A stretch of 64,000 nucleotides of DNA from Larix kaempferi (lineage: Eukaryota > Streptophyta > Pinopsida > Pinales > Pinaceae): NCBI GenBank assembly GCA_027924585.1, contig BSBM01000125.1:3787001-3851000 (forward strand). The letters run 5' to 3'. Below, piece after piece: positions 1-11,057 of the stretch (position 1 is the stretch's first letter; every line of letters begins with the position of its first letter). The notes beneath the pieces are model-generated. The model did not search any database. It was not told the origin of the DNA and saw only the letters and a list, made by a program, of their open reading frames with translations. A program made the position numbers and the translations under genes.

Positions 1-1315
1 TAACAGAAGCACCTTCATCAACAATGCATCGATCAACCGTATGGTTCCCGATATCAACCTTTATCTGGAAAGGTGTCGAAGAAGGAAGGCGAGGCTCGGC
101 TAGACTATTCCAATCAAAGGAAACAATCCTAGGGCTTGGTAGGGGTTCACATGGCACAAATGAAGTGCCCCCTTTTTCAGGAACATCCAAACTGGAAATG
201 CAGAAGACTTCAGTAGTAGGTGCATCAATCTCTGAAGGACTGATGGGATCGGTCGAAGATTGCATCGATTCAATCACTTCACTCTCCGAAGGAAGAGTGG
301 GGTCGACCAAAGATTGCATTGGTTCAACCACTTCATCAACCAAAAGTTGATCTGGCTGCAGGGAATCTATAGACAACTCAAGAACAGAGGTTCCTTCAGA
401 CATGGACCACACTCTTCGTACCTCTGGAATGGCAGGGCATCGGTGAGTAAGGTGATCTCCCTTACAAAGTTTACAAGGGAACTTTGGTTTCCGTCCTATA
501 GGTTTAGACTCCTTTACAACGTCAGTACTCTCAGCTTGACTAGCATTGGCTGACAGCTTGCCCCCAGCATGACTCACAGAGGCTGGTTGCTCAGAAGCAG
601 AAGACTTTTGAACTAAGGACCACACTTTTTGCACTTCTGGAAGTACAGGGCACAAGTAAGTAAGGTGATCTCCCTCGCAAAACTTACAAGGGAACTTAAG
701 CTTCTGTTTGTTGGGTTTGTCGACAATGTCAACTCCCTCAGCATGACTTGCAGTGGCTGATCTGGTGTCTCCAGTATGACTCACAGGAACTGGTGACTTG
801 TCATTAATATGACTAGCAGTGATCAATGACGTGTCCTCAACATGACTGACAGTGGTTGAAGACAAACTTTCAGTATGATTTTCAGTGACTAAAAGTTTTC
901 CCCCAGCATGACCTCCAGAGGCTGGGTGAGTGCCCCCTGCATGATTTGCAGAGGCAGGGTGCTTGCCCCCTTGTTTTGGCATCTTCTTCCTATTCTTCCC
1001 CCGTCTATTCCTTTTAGACTGCTGGTTACTAGTATTGCTACTTTCGCCACATGAGGTAGAAGGAGGAGGAGAAGATGTTACTGGCAAAGGAGGCACAGGG
1101 TTCTGATGCTCTTGATTTGAGGTGCTCACAAAAGAAGCGTCAGGAGCATGCAAGGCATTCGGAGTGGAAAACAACCAAACCGGCAGCCCAATAGTGAATC
1201 CAGGAAGATTCAGAGTAGCCATTAAGGGAGCACCAATGTTTCCAATGAATGGAACAGCACAAGGATCCCCCGGAACAGGGGTACCTTGATTGGCACTCGC
1301 CGGAATGCTAGACAT
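1..1315 (-). CDS. Gag-protease polyprotein of element A, partial (runs off left edge)
   Basis: The frame is open without a stop from the ATG at 1315 to the window edge (438 codons), so this is the N-terminal part of a retrotransposon polyprotein. Residues about 119-193 are seven degenerate 11-residue repeats with a conserved central His (SHAGG, SHVED, SHTGD and similar). Two zinc-knuckle-like motifs follow near residues 208 and 280 (FPCKFCEGDHLTYLC and FPCKLCKGDHLTHRC). They are spaced CX2CX3HX4C, one residue shorter than the usual CX2CX4HX4C, and each is followed by a similar PEVxxVW tail, so this block looks duplicated. At the left edge CIVDEGAS is the start of an aspartic protease with DEG in place of DSG/DTG. 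The leader, primer site and LTR lie to the right on the same strand. Assignment to the Tat/Ogre branch rests on the primer site and protease style and is an inference. Unlike its neighbours the frame is intact. Confidence 0.8.
   Translation of the reverse strand, partial: MSSIPASANQGTPVPGDPCAVPFIGNIGAPLMATLNLPGFTIGLPVWLFSTPNALHAPDASFVSTSNQEHQNPVPPLPVTSSPPPSTSCGESSNTSNQQSKRNRRGKNRKKMPKQGGKHPASANHAGGTHPASGGHAGGKLLVTENHTESLSSTTVSHVEDTSLITASHINDKSPVPVSHTGDTRSATASHAEGVDIVDKPNKQKLKFPCKFCEGDHLTYLCPVLPEVQKVWSLVQKSSASEQPASVSHAGGKLSANASQAESTDVVKESKPIGRKPKFPCKLCKGDHLTHRCPAIPEVRRVWSMSEGTSVLELSIDSLQPDQLLVDEVVEPMQSLVDPTLPSESEVIESMQSSTDPISPSEIDAPTTEVFCISSLDVPEKGGTSFVPCEPLPSPRIVSFDWNSLAEPRLPSSTPFQIKVDIGNHTVDRCIVDEGASV
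735..965 (-). repeat. 33-bp (11-codon) degenerate tandem repeat inside gag of element A
   Basis: About seven consecutive units of 33 bp encode 11-residue repeats with the pattern x-[ST]-x-[SN]-H-x-x-[GDS] and a variable tail. The period is a whole number of codons and the frame stays open. A further pair of similar units occurs near 540-605 between the two zinc knuckles. Confidence 0.7.
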
Positions 1316-3354
1316 AGTTTCTCGCTCAAATGAACAAGAAGTTCTCTAAGGCAAACTAAAAAAAAAAGTAGCACAAAGAGCACACCACTAAAAAAGGTCC
1401 TAGGTAAATCAAACCAGGCAAACAGATGCCTTCCGGAGAAGAGTCTGGGATGATGAGGGCCCAGAACAGATCAACGAAGGATGAAGGACAGTTACCCGGG
1501 GTCCACAATACAATGACTAAGGGTGCAAGCGCTGGAATCACCCAACCGCCCTCCCAAAGACCTGCAAGGGATTTCCTCCCACGTCTGTCCTAGGTACAGC
1601 AGATATACCCTCCGCTGTCACCTGTGTATGAACCTAAAGTCTGATACTAAGGATACCACAACACCAAAAACTCCTGGGGGAACAGTCACCGGTCGAATCA
1701 GAAAGCGTGGGCAGGGTAGCTAAGCCCGAAACTCGAAAGAGTCCCCAATACGCAATCCGATCCTGGCGTATGCTCGAACAGAAAGTAGGAGGGATATTCC
1801 CACAAACTGATCTCACATTGACCTACTGCATATGCTCCCAGGCAAATTTTGAGTGAGGTGGGTTTGCCTAATGATAGTCTCACTACGATTTTTGCGCAAT
1901 GTGTGATCTTGGGTGGTTTAAGGTGTTTTAAACCCAAGATCCTAACCAAAACTAGTTGGTGTAGTGTAACCTAGAAAAGAAAATGTTGCTAGTTCATTTT
2001 ATTAGAGTTCATTTTAAAGGTTACTTGATTACTCAAAAAGGTAGTGGGTGTGTGAGAGTGGTTATAATAGAAATAGAGTACTGAAAATGAAATATTTACC
2101 ACCAAACAAATCTTTTTCTTTTCAATGCAAGTCTTAAAATTCTGATCTAGAATGCATGTGCAAATGCAATTTTTTAATCTTTTGAATGCAAAAAAGGTAA
2201 AAATAAAGTCTAAATGTACAAAAATAAACTCAAAACCTAAAAATGCAGCTACTCAAACCAATAAGTATGCAAAAGAAAACTTGTTCTTTTTGATGCAAAG
2301 CACTCTAAAATCTTTTAAGCCACTTGCAAGGTACTCTATTCAGAAGATAAACCAAAATTCTTTATGCTTTTCAAAAGGTAAGAAACAAAAACTGAAACTA
2401 ACCTACTATCAAAGCAAAGCAAAGAAACTGTCAGGTTCTCTTTATGAAACAGTAAAAGCTACCAAAATGACTTTCAAATTCTTATTGATGTAAGCATGCC
2501 AAACATTGGGAAAAGAGTACAAAAACTACTTTTAGACCCAAACGAAGCAAATGACCTACGAAGAAGTATGGTTTGGTAAATTCAGGTCTGCACATAAACA
2601 ATGCAAACAAGGTCTTGAACAACAGCCAAAACACTTGAGCTTTCACTACAAAAGAAAAACTAAAAGCATAAGGGAGGACAAGAAACCAACCTAAAAGAGA
2701 AATTTCACTCAAATAGATACAAACAGGGTCAAAAAGACTCAAGAGGTTTCAAATCCAGTGGAAATGGGGCAAGCAAGTTCAATCAGACTCAAATTAGGGT
2801 ACAAAACACCAAACAGGTCCACAACCCCCCAACTTAAGTCAACAAACCCCAAAACTTTCCAAACAAGCCCAAAATGATCAAAATAGGTTCAAATCATGAA
2901 TGTAGGATCAGTACAAGGATGGGAGACCACTTACAGGGGTTTAACACAGACCTAAGGTCATCAGGGACCCCAAAAAATGCAGCCACAGCCCCCATATTTG
3001 GGTCCACAACCCAAAAACTCAAAAAATCAAACCCAGATTTTGAGCGCTACTGTGTATGAAGGAAACTAGCGCTCATAGCAATATGGGCGCTACTGTGTAT
3101 GAAGGAAAATAGCGCTCATAGCAGTATGGGCGCTACTGTGTGGTACAAACAGTAGCGTACAAAAAAGAAGTCTAAAAAACGGGGTTAAAACCCCCAAACT
3201 GGGTCCACAAAGGTTTGCAAGGGCTGGGAAGGGTCTGTAAAAAGCCCAGGAGGGTCAAACAGAGCCTACTAACTGATCCTAATCAAGAAAATGAACAAAG
3301 ACCATCAAAAAAGACTGAAGAAATGACCTTGGATACCCCTAAGTAGTTAGGCTT
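1316..3354 (-). other. 5' leader of element A, non-coding
   Basis: About 2 kb lies between the primer site and the gag ATG. It has no long conserved frame, is AT-rich, and contains a GC-rich repeat block near 3044-3160. Long leaders are common in Tat/Ogre-like elements. Confidence 0.6.
3044..3160 (-). repeat. GC-rich short tandem repeat in the leader of element A
   Basis: The unit, read on the plus strand as GCGCTACTGTGTATGAAGGA followed by an A/C-rich link and AGCGCTCATAGCA, occurs two and a half times at about 48-bp spacing. The same GCGCTA, AGCGCTCATAG and CGCGTAC words recur in the U3 part of the neighbouring LTR (about 4085-4180). Confidence 0.7.
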
Positions 3355-3372
3355 TCCCCAGCGGAGTCGCCA
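3355..3372 (-). promoter_or_regulatory. Primer binding site of element A
   Basis: On the minus strand TGGCGACTCCGCTGGGGA starts three bases after an LTR end in CAACA. Sites of this form are used by Tat/Ogre-like Gypsy elements, probably with tRNA-Arg as primer (established for Ogre; not tested here). Element D at 61510 has a near-identical site. Confidence 0.8.
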
Positions 3373-3375
3373 TTC

Positions 3376-4424
3376 TGTTGTGGGGAAAATGCACCTATAG
3401 TTCAGGGGAGAAACTACCAACTTACGGTGATAAAGATAGACTTACAAGCATTCTGCAAGTATAACCAATAAATGAAGAGATTAGGGTTTAGAGATGTAGG
3501 CACCTTATTCAGAAGGTTGATCCTAGCTTTTCCTCCCTCGCTCTTCAATGCTTATCCAGTGTCGCTATGCCCAGACCTGCAAAACAACTTGATACCTTTC
3601 TCAAATACATTTGACTACATATATAATACTGATATTCTTAATAGAAAGAGACATCAGATTATAAACAAACAGTGATCAAATCTTAAGACACATTAATAGG
3701 TCATATTTGGAAAGAGAAGAACGTCTGATCTTTATTGATGAATGAAAGCAAGTACATACAATTATACCTTCCTTCAAGCTTGGCACTTCACGAAACCTAG
3801 ATTCAAGATCTCCTGCTTCCTTTCTCCAAGGATCCCAGCCTCTAAGCAATTGTACTAGGGTTTACCAAAACTGAAGCACAAGAGAAGGGGATGAGGGTCT
3901 CCATTCCTCCAGCATAACTTTGCAATTGGGCTTGGTCTCCTTCACATGACCCTTCTACCCTCCTTATATAATCAATGAGGAAGAGGAAAAGAAGTTATAA
4001 CCACTCAAGAGGTTTCCCAACCAACTTAACTTACTCGAATTTCGAGATTTTTTGACCAAAACAAGTGTGTACTCTACTCTATAGTAGACAAAGTCGCGTA
4101 CATAAGGCAATGGGCGCTAATTTGAATGAGGTAAAGTCGCGTACACACGCTACTATTATAACAGTAGAGTCGCGCTCATAGTGAAAAATGGCCAAAAAAA
4201 GGCTTTTCTGCTCATTTTCAGGAGATGGTTTGGTCTGGAAAAATGTTCCTAAGGGTCATATACATCAAATGGGTCAAGAATGAGGTAATTTCAACCATTT
4301 TTAGTGTCCCAAATGACTCCTCCATCCACAAATGTCCCGTTGTGTGACTGAACTTGATCTCAAGAAGTGTCGTCATGCGACCAAGGGAAGCAAGTGTCGT
4401 CACGGACGGAGAGGTGTCATTTCA
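3376..4424 (-). repeat. 5' LTR of element A
   Basis: The LTR is bounded inside by the primer site (its last bases are CCCCACAACA on the minus strand). On the other side, homology to the G1 pol fragment resumes near 4430. The outer end is most likely the TG of TGAAATGACACC (4424), with 4419 as an alternative. The partner LTR lies outside the window, so no target duplication can be checked. A TATA-like TATATAAGG on the minus strand is at 3962-3970. The element is inserted in the older G1 copy B. Confidence 0.65.
3962..3970 (-). promoter_or_regulatory. TATA box of the element A LTR
   Basis: TATATAAGG on the minus strand lies about 590 bp upstream of the LTR 3' end, a plausible U3/R boundary position. 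Based on motif and location only. Confidence 0.45.
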
Positions 4425-4429
4425 AGCTA

Positions 4430-6668
4430 TAACAGCCGTATAGGTTTTGATTTCTTCATAAGAACAAGTTTGGCCAATATGGATATTCTCCATGACATCG
4501 TGTTTCACCGAGATGTTGATGGTAGTAGTAGGTGTAATGTTTTCCAAATTTCCTTCGGTTACCATATGCTGGGTAAGAATAGGAGGTCGAGAGTTGGAAA
4601 TGACATCCTGTGAAATAATAGTTTGAATCGCATTCTCTACCGTGTCTAAAGGCAGGAGGAAGGATGATCGATGGTGATTGTATTCCCATGAGGCTCATCC
4701 AAGCTCATAATCTCCATGATTGATTCATGAGAGTGAAAATTCTGGAGGAGATGATAAAACGATGGTTAGGATGAGTTCAACCAAGATGGAAGAGAACTTG
4801 TGTTTGATGCCACCAGGTGATTTAGACGCCGATTGGATAGCCTCATAGGTAGCCTCAGTTGGGATGAGAGGAATTGAAGCTCTAATTGAATCGATATCAT
4901 TAAGATTAGGAACAATGCAAGGATCTCTTGAGATGCAAGAAGATAGGGTCATGGAAGAGATCATGTTCACCTTGGAAACGTGTGATAGGTGATCAAGTTT
5001 TGGAAAGACTCCCATCAGAGATGAGTTTTTAAGGAGTCCTACCCCCACACTCTCATATATTTGTGAAGAGTCTCCTTAAAGATGGATATTATCTGCAAGA
5101 TGAGTTGTGATATCCAGTATACAAAAATCTAGTTGGTCGATAGTGACAATTTTCCCTTGATGGGAGAATTGCACAATGCGGAAGACGGAAGAGGTGACCA
5201 CAGTCATAGCATAAAACTAATTTTGACCAAGCAATAAGTTGTAATCCAATTGCGTTGTGACTACTTCCACGTTAATGGAAAGAGTATTTTCTCCCAACTC
5301 AGTGGCTAAATATTGCAGACGTTTGTGTGGTTGGAATCCATGTCCGTGGAATTATTTCAGGGTGGTAGGGGAAATGTTCAATTTAGGAGAGGCAATGGCT
5401 TTCCAGCAAGACAAGGACATTAAAGAAGTAGAGGCTCCTTCATCTAAGACTATACAATGGATGTTTTTCCTAGTGACATTGGTAATGATTTGAAATGTGA
5501 ATTGGTGGGAAATCCTCAACTTAAAGTTGTCCAATCTAAACATGATGGTGTTGGATGATTTTGGATCCACTGCTCCAATAGAAGATAGCAGAGTCTTACG
5601 TTGATTAGGGAAGTTTTGTAACACTTCAAGGGTCAGGATAGCACATGGTTCCTTGGCTAGATCTTCCACAATGTTGTAGTTTTGAGCGGCCTGGGCATTG
5701 GGGTTGAAAATCCCTTTTTTGATTATGCTTTTGGGTGGATGCAAAAATGCATTTGGTATAGGTTTGTATATGGTCAAAGGACCGTGTGACAAAGGGATAG
5801 TGGATGCAGATGTGGAGTATTTTTTCAGTATTACCTCCATTAGATTCCTTATCGGGAACAAAATCGTATGTACATTCCTTGGTGGATAAGTTAATGGTTT
5901 CACTACGCATCATGAGAACATGAGTGGTCGTGTATGATTCTCCTTGAGGAGGAGTGGATTCTTGCACGGTCAACTGTTGTTGTTGTGTGGGGAAGGGGTC
6001 CGTTAAAAATACGTGTTGAGGGTTTCCTTTGAGGAACTTTTGGACTTCTTCATGATGTGGGCATTATTTCGTGAAGTGGTCATCATCGAACAGTAAGCAT
6101 GGATACTTAGCCTTCCGTCTTGGTTTGGTGTCAGGAGGTTCTGGATTGTTCTCATGTTCCTGTTGGTTAGCAGATTTATTGGATTTACCTTTTTTTTTAT
6201 TCTTACCACTGGATTTATGAGATGAAGAAGATTGGAATGAATTCACCTCCGTAATGGAAGCAAGACTGGGTGAATGGTTGGTGTTATTACCAGCATGTGA
6301 CGGGGTTAGGGTTGAAACCATGTGGCTTTGTGATCCAACTGATTAAGTAGCAGGATGGGTATGAACAAAACCAGTGATTCCATCATCATGTGATCCCGTA
6401 GGGGGTTTCATTGGGTCATGTGTTGGGCAAGGGGCATTGGGAATTATGTCGTATAAATTTCCAAATTGTGCATAAACTAAGTCTAAGTATTGGGCATGTG
6501 CAATAGCGTGTTCTTCTATAATTGCCCCACCCATAGTGATGTCTTTGACTATGATAGGAACCAATGATTTGGTAAACCAATCAACCAATAATTGATCTAG
6601 AATGGGATCCTTAATGTGCTGACGTCTTCTCTTCCATTCAGGAATATGATTAGAAATATGAGTGGAGG
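4430..6668 (-). pseudogene. Decayed G1 gag-protease-RT-linker fragment (copy B)
   Basis: Minus-strand order is gag C-terminal part, knuckle, protease, then the protease-RT linker. It is colinear with copy C at 32230-35100. The gag segment (about 6668-6350) has the RRRR-like basic helix and the phrase QLLVDWFTKS. The knuckle near 6080-6110 has lost its second Cys (YPCLLFDDDH, against YPCLLCGDDH in copy C) and is followed by a stop. The protease reads VLDEGASTSLMS near 5430-5470, with DEG for DSG/DTG. The linker near 4725-5048 matches the linker of copy C. Several frameshifts and stops break the frame. The 5' end of gag, the primer site and the U5 end are missing: gag runs straight into LTR sequence at about 6668. 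The 3' side is cut by the element A LTR. Confidence 0.75.
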
Positions 6669-7143
6669 TGTTACAACCAATTATTTGACGTTGTAACTCC
6701 TTTCCAACAATCCTAGCCCCAAATATCAAAGCTTTTCCTCTTATGGATGAAGAGGATCTCCTAGCAGAATTTCACCAGCATATGTCGACTCTATTCTTCC
6801 TCTCTTAACAATGGAGAGGGGGTTCATATTTATGGGACAAAAGGGATAGGAGAGGTTACAGATTTAGGGGAGAAGCTTAATGGATCATCCCACTAGGTAA
6901 GGGGATCGCATGCCACCTTTACAGGTATGTAGGGATAACCTTCATGACACCCAAGGTTCAAGAAGTCACTCAAAGATTCTCTTTATCCACTTTAATCAAC
7001 ATCGACGCACATTACACAAAGGAAAATCACGTCAGTGGAATGGTGACGCCCTTGTAGAAGGGAAACTCACGTCACCGACGTGTTCCATCCATGTGTAGAG
7101 CGCGTCATGTAAGGTTTGATGCACCTTGAAAATGAGAAAGATG
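6669..7143 (-). repeat. G1 LTR of copy B, left part (R/U5 side), split by Copia
   Basis: It matches, on the minus strand, the plus LTR at 36249-38309 and the minus LTR at 54632-55608. It joins 20104-21341 when the Copia element and one AGATG are removed; the joined sequence then reads through into the motif GAGGTGACAAC shared with 55488. It contains several TGACG and CACGTCA words near 7020-7085. The TATA-like motif near 6825 is degraded. Confidence 0.75.
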
Positions 7144-7737
7144 TGTTGATGTATATGTAACTTTGGAATGTATTTCATCTATGTATTTCATATATATTTA
7201 TGGTACCCTTATTAGAGATTTGTTATTCCTCTATAAGGAAGTGTCGTCATGTGGATTGACAAGTGTCGCAAGTGTGTGTACTTGCCGATGGGTTATTACA
7301 CCACCATGTGTGGGGTCGGCCCTAAAATATATATTATATTGTGGATGTACCTAGCTAGACAAGTCGGCCCCATAAGGTCACTGGGCAAACAGGTTAGTAT
7401 AAATAGAGATCAGGAGATCTCTATTTAGATCATTCGGAAAGTCATCTCTCTCTCACTCAGAAAGTGGCGCACTAGTGAGGAGGAGGATCATCTGCTTTTA
7501 GGAGACTATCTCAAGTGTATTTTGGTTGTACTTTGGTTGAGCCATTGCTCTCTCTATCTCTGAGGAAGCTGTGGGGTTTTTCAGTTTAGGGTTTTCCCCA
7601 CGGAAACTCTGTGTCTCTTGTCTCATGATTTTGATTCTTGTGATGCTTATTGTGATTGTTATGCATTGATATACTGTATATGTTATTCTCTCAATGAAGA
7701 TCCTAGAGTATTATGAATTAATGCTCAAAATTTAACA
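7144..7737 (+). repeat. 5' LTR of the Copia element
   Basis: 594 bp, TG...CA ends, near-identical to 19494-20098. TATAAATAG is at 7398-7406. Its end abuts the primer site at 7738. Confidence 0.95.
7398..7426 (+). promoter_or_regulatory. TATA box overlapped by an 11-bp perfect inverted repeat
   Basis: TATAAATAG (7398-7406) overlaps AAATAGAGATC (7401-7411), which is repeated in inverse as GATCTCTATTT (7416-7426) with a 4-base loop. The same arrangement is intact in the 3' LTR at 19748-19776. The transcription start is expected just downstream by normal TATA spacing. Confidence 0.75.
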
Positions 7738-7749
7738 TGGTATCAGAGC
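7738..7749 (+). promoter_or_regulatory. Copia primer binding site (initiator tRNA-Met)
   Basis: TGGTATCAGAGC directly follows the LTR, the standard primer site of plant Copia elements. Confidence 0.95.
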
Positions 7750-8310
7750 TAACCTGAGAAGAAGACATTTTGCAGTGACAAAAACTTGAGTTTCTTGTTT
7801 ATTGGGTTTCTCTCCACAAATTTTGGAAAAACAGTATAGTAGATTGACTCTACTCATCAAGGAGAATCTATCTATCCAATCAGAATTCAATCTGAGCATT
7901 TTCAGATTTGACCCTAAAACTTAGGGTTTCCACAAAAATAGGAATTTCTGAAATCTGAAGACATAGCTGGAAGCTCCTTGCAAAAATCAAAGTTTAGAGC
8001 TTTGGATCGAGGTTTTTGGGTGGGTAGATCTCCGGGAAACTCAAACCCTAATTCAGGGCTCTCCCTAGTGAACCCGGGAGGACAAAAAGGAAAATCTGAA
8101 GGGTAAAGCTTTGCTGATCTCAAATTCGAAATACACCAGGCTGATCAACTCATCAAGGCGCATCTTTCTATCCTTTCAGAAAATTGAAATTCACATTTTG
8201 AATTTTTAGGGTTTTTTCGACAAACCCTAATTCGAGACCAGATCCAGTTTTCAGCATTTCATGTGGTAAGACCTAAATCTTTTCTATTTCCATTTGAAGT
8301 ACTCTTTAAG
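7750..8310 (+). other. Copia 5' leader
   Basis: Non-coding stretch between the primer site and the gag ATG at 8311. I see no conserved frame or clear structure in it. Confidence 0.7.
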
Positions 8311-9262
8311 ATGTCTCACCACACCAAGCTTGAGGATAAGCTTGAAGGAGCTGATAACTTTCGAGCTTGGATGCATAGGATTGGGTTAATCCTGGAAGAG
8401 AATGAGTTGGACTCATATGTAAAAGAAGACATCCCTGTCCCAGAGGATGAAGAGGCTAAGGTATTGCATAAGAAAAACTTGGTCAAGGCAAAGAGAATCA
8501 TTGCTGATTCTATCAAAGACCATATCATACCCCATGTGTCTTCTCTAAAGACACCCAAGGAGATGTTTGACTCTTTGACCAAGCTATTTGAAGGGAAGAA
8601 CATAAATCAGAAGATGACCCTGCGGAACCAATTGAAAAGAGTAATGTTTCAGAATGGAGAAACCATTCAATCTTATTTTTCAAGGGTCTCCCAGATCAAG
8701 GAACAACTAGAAGCAGTGGATGAAATGGTAGAGAATGGTGAAGTGGTGATGGCCTCTCTAAATGGCCTACCCAGGTCATGGGATTCCTTTATTCAAGGAA
8801 TTTGTGCAAGGAAGAAGTTGATCTCCTTCAACAGATTGCGGGAAGAATGCTCTCAAGAAGAAGGTAGGCTTGTGGCTTGAGAAGAAAAGGTGGGAAATGA
8901 AGATCAAGCTCCCACAGCACATGCCAGGAAAGGCAACTCCAAGAAGGAATCATCTCATAATAGAAGATTCTCACACCACCATTATCATAAAGATAAGAAA
9001 GATCTCAGATGCTTCAATTGCAATGAGAAGGGACACTTTGCTTCAGATTGTCCCAAGAAGAAGAAAGACAACAACAACAACTTCAATAAGAAGAAGAAGA
9101 ATAACAAAAGAAGATATCATGCTCATGCTGCCAAAGATGATGAACCCCCAAAGAAGAAGGCTAGGGCAGAAAGTGATAGTGATGATGACTCATCAAGTGA
9201 AGAAGAATATGTTCTAATTTCTGCTCTCACAGGTACTATCTCCCATGGTTGTAATGATTGGT
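8311..9262 (+). pseudogene. Copia Gag with zinc knuckle, interrupted
   Basis: The frame starts at ATG 8311 (MSHHTKLEDKLEGADNFRAW) and covers a UBN2-type Copia Gag: central helical part with LKTPKEMFDSLTKLFEG near residues 85-101 and LNGLPRSWDSFI near 150. A TGA at 8878-8880 interrupts the frame, which then continues in phase through a knuckle CFNCNEKGHFASDC, a Lys/Asn-rich and acidic tail, and the start of the protease region (NDWLI). There the Copia sequence stops and Gypsy RNase H coding begins. The intact ancestor would have read on into the protease DSGA motif. The single TGA could be a C-to-T change of an Arg codon. Confidence 0.85.
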
Positions 9263-9267
9263 TGATT

Positions 9268-11057
9268 GCCAACAGAGCTTGGACACACTTAAAGAAAAGA
9301 TGATCACAACACCTATTCTAGTTTTCCCGGATTGGAGAAAACCTTTTCATGTTCATGTTGATGCTTCTTCCATAGCATTAGGAATCGTGCTTACACAGTC
9401 TGGAGAAGGAAGTATTGACCACCCAATTGCTTACTCCAGTAGAAAGCTATCTACAGCTGAGAAGAATTACACCACTACAGAAAGGGAAGGATTAGCTATG
9501 GTGTATGCCCTACAGAAATTCAGACACTACCTGTTAGGAGCTCACTTTAAAATGTATACTGACCATTCTGCTTTGAAATATTTGGTCAATAAACCAGTTT
9601 TAGGAGGAAGAATTTGCAGATGGCTACTGCTCTTTCAGGAATATGATTTTGAGGTTATTGTAAAACCAGGCAGATTGAATGCAGGGCCTGACCATCTATC
9701 TAGGATAGAGTCAGGAGAGGAACCTACGAGTCTGGAGGACAATCTGCCTGACGCACAGTTGTTTTCTATCCAAGCAGCAGACGAATATTATTCTGATATT
9801 CTTGAGTTTCTCACTACCGGACAAGCGCCGGCTGAGTTTACAATCCAGCAGAAAAAGCAACTTGTTGTTAGAGCCGCAGACTTCACTTTGATAGCAGGCC
9901 AGCTTTATAAGTTGGGCCCTGATGAAATTTTGCGCAGATGTATCTTACCACATGAAAAGAGCTCTATCATCGCAGAAGCGCATTCAGGTACCGCAGGAGG
10001 CCATTTCGCAGGAAAGCCGACTGCGCAAAAGATATTAGCCGCAGGTCTTTGGTGGCCGACATTGCACAAGGATACTAAGGAATTCTGTAAATGTTGCGAT
10101 GTGTGCCAGCGAACAGGAAAACCCTTAAGGAGAGATGAAATGCCGCTAAGACCCCAGATCACACTGCGTGCTTTTGATAAATGGGCCATTGACTTTGTAG
10201 GACCTATTAACCCACCAGGAAAAAGAACTGGCGCAAGATATATCATTACAGCTACTGAATACCTCACCAGATGGGCTGAGGCGAAGCCAGTTAAGAACTG
10301 CGACGCTGCTACTGCCGCGCAGTTCATTTTCGAGAACATTATCACTAGGTTTGGATGCCCAGTGATCCTCATGAGTGATCAAGGTACACATTTCCTCAAT
10401 GAGACTATAGAGGCCCTTACTGAAGAATTTCAAATTAATCACCATAAGAGTACACCCTACCATCCTCAAGCTAATGGTACGGTGGAAGCATTCAATAAGA
10501 TTCTTGAGAATGCCCTGACAAAAATCTGTAATCAACAAAGAGATGATTGGGACCTTAGAGTCACAGCTGTATTATGGGCTTACAGAACCACTTGCAAGAA
10601 ACTAACAGGTCACACACCTTTCAGCTTGGTGTATGGAAAAGAAGCAATTATGCCCATGGAATACATTGTTCCCAGTCTCCGAATTGCGCAAATTACAGAA
10701 ATGGCAGATCCTGATACTATGAAGGAAAGACTTTCGCAACTGCTTTCCTTAGAAGAAGACAGACTTTTGGCCGGATTTCATCAACAGGTACAGAAGGCAA
10801 GACAGAAAGCTTGGCATGACAGGCACATCAAGCATAAGCACTTTGAAGAAGGAGACTTGGTACTCCTTTATGATAGTAAATTCATCAAATTTCCAGGCAA
10901 GTTTCGCGTGCATTGGTTAGGCCCTTTTCAGGTAATAAAAATAACAGACGGAGGCGCAGTTCAGCTTGCAAAGCTGAATGGAGAACTACTACCTACAATG
11001 ATAAACGGGAGTCGGCTTAAGCTTTATTGCGACGGCCACTCCGCCCTGTCGACATAA
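9268..11057 (+). CDS. Athila-like RNase H-integrase fragment
   Basis: About 597 codons, open to TAA at 11055. RNase H: HVHVDAS (Asp), [14 protein letters not shown] (Glu), TDHSALKYL (Asp). Integrase: an HHCC zinc domain (EAHSG...GGHF...[12 protein letters not shown]), then the catalytic triad [16 protein letters not shown] and GTVEAFNK. A chromatin-side module follows ([13 protein letters not shown]). It is very similar to residues about 585-1160 of the pol frame at 43873-47367. RT and everything upstream are absent, and there is no ATG of its own at the join, so it is not expected to be expressed as a functional polyprotein although the frame is intact. Confidence 0.9.

Noticed and set aside
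9905-10538. Minus-strand open frames of 130-155 codons opposite integrase
   Set aside because: They are antisense shadows of the RNase H-integrase coding strand, with no protein-like features.
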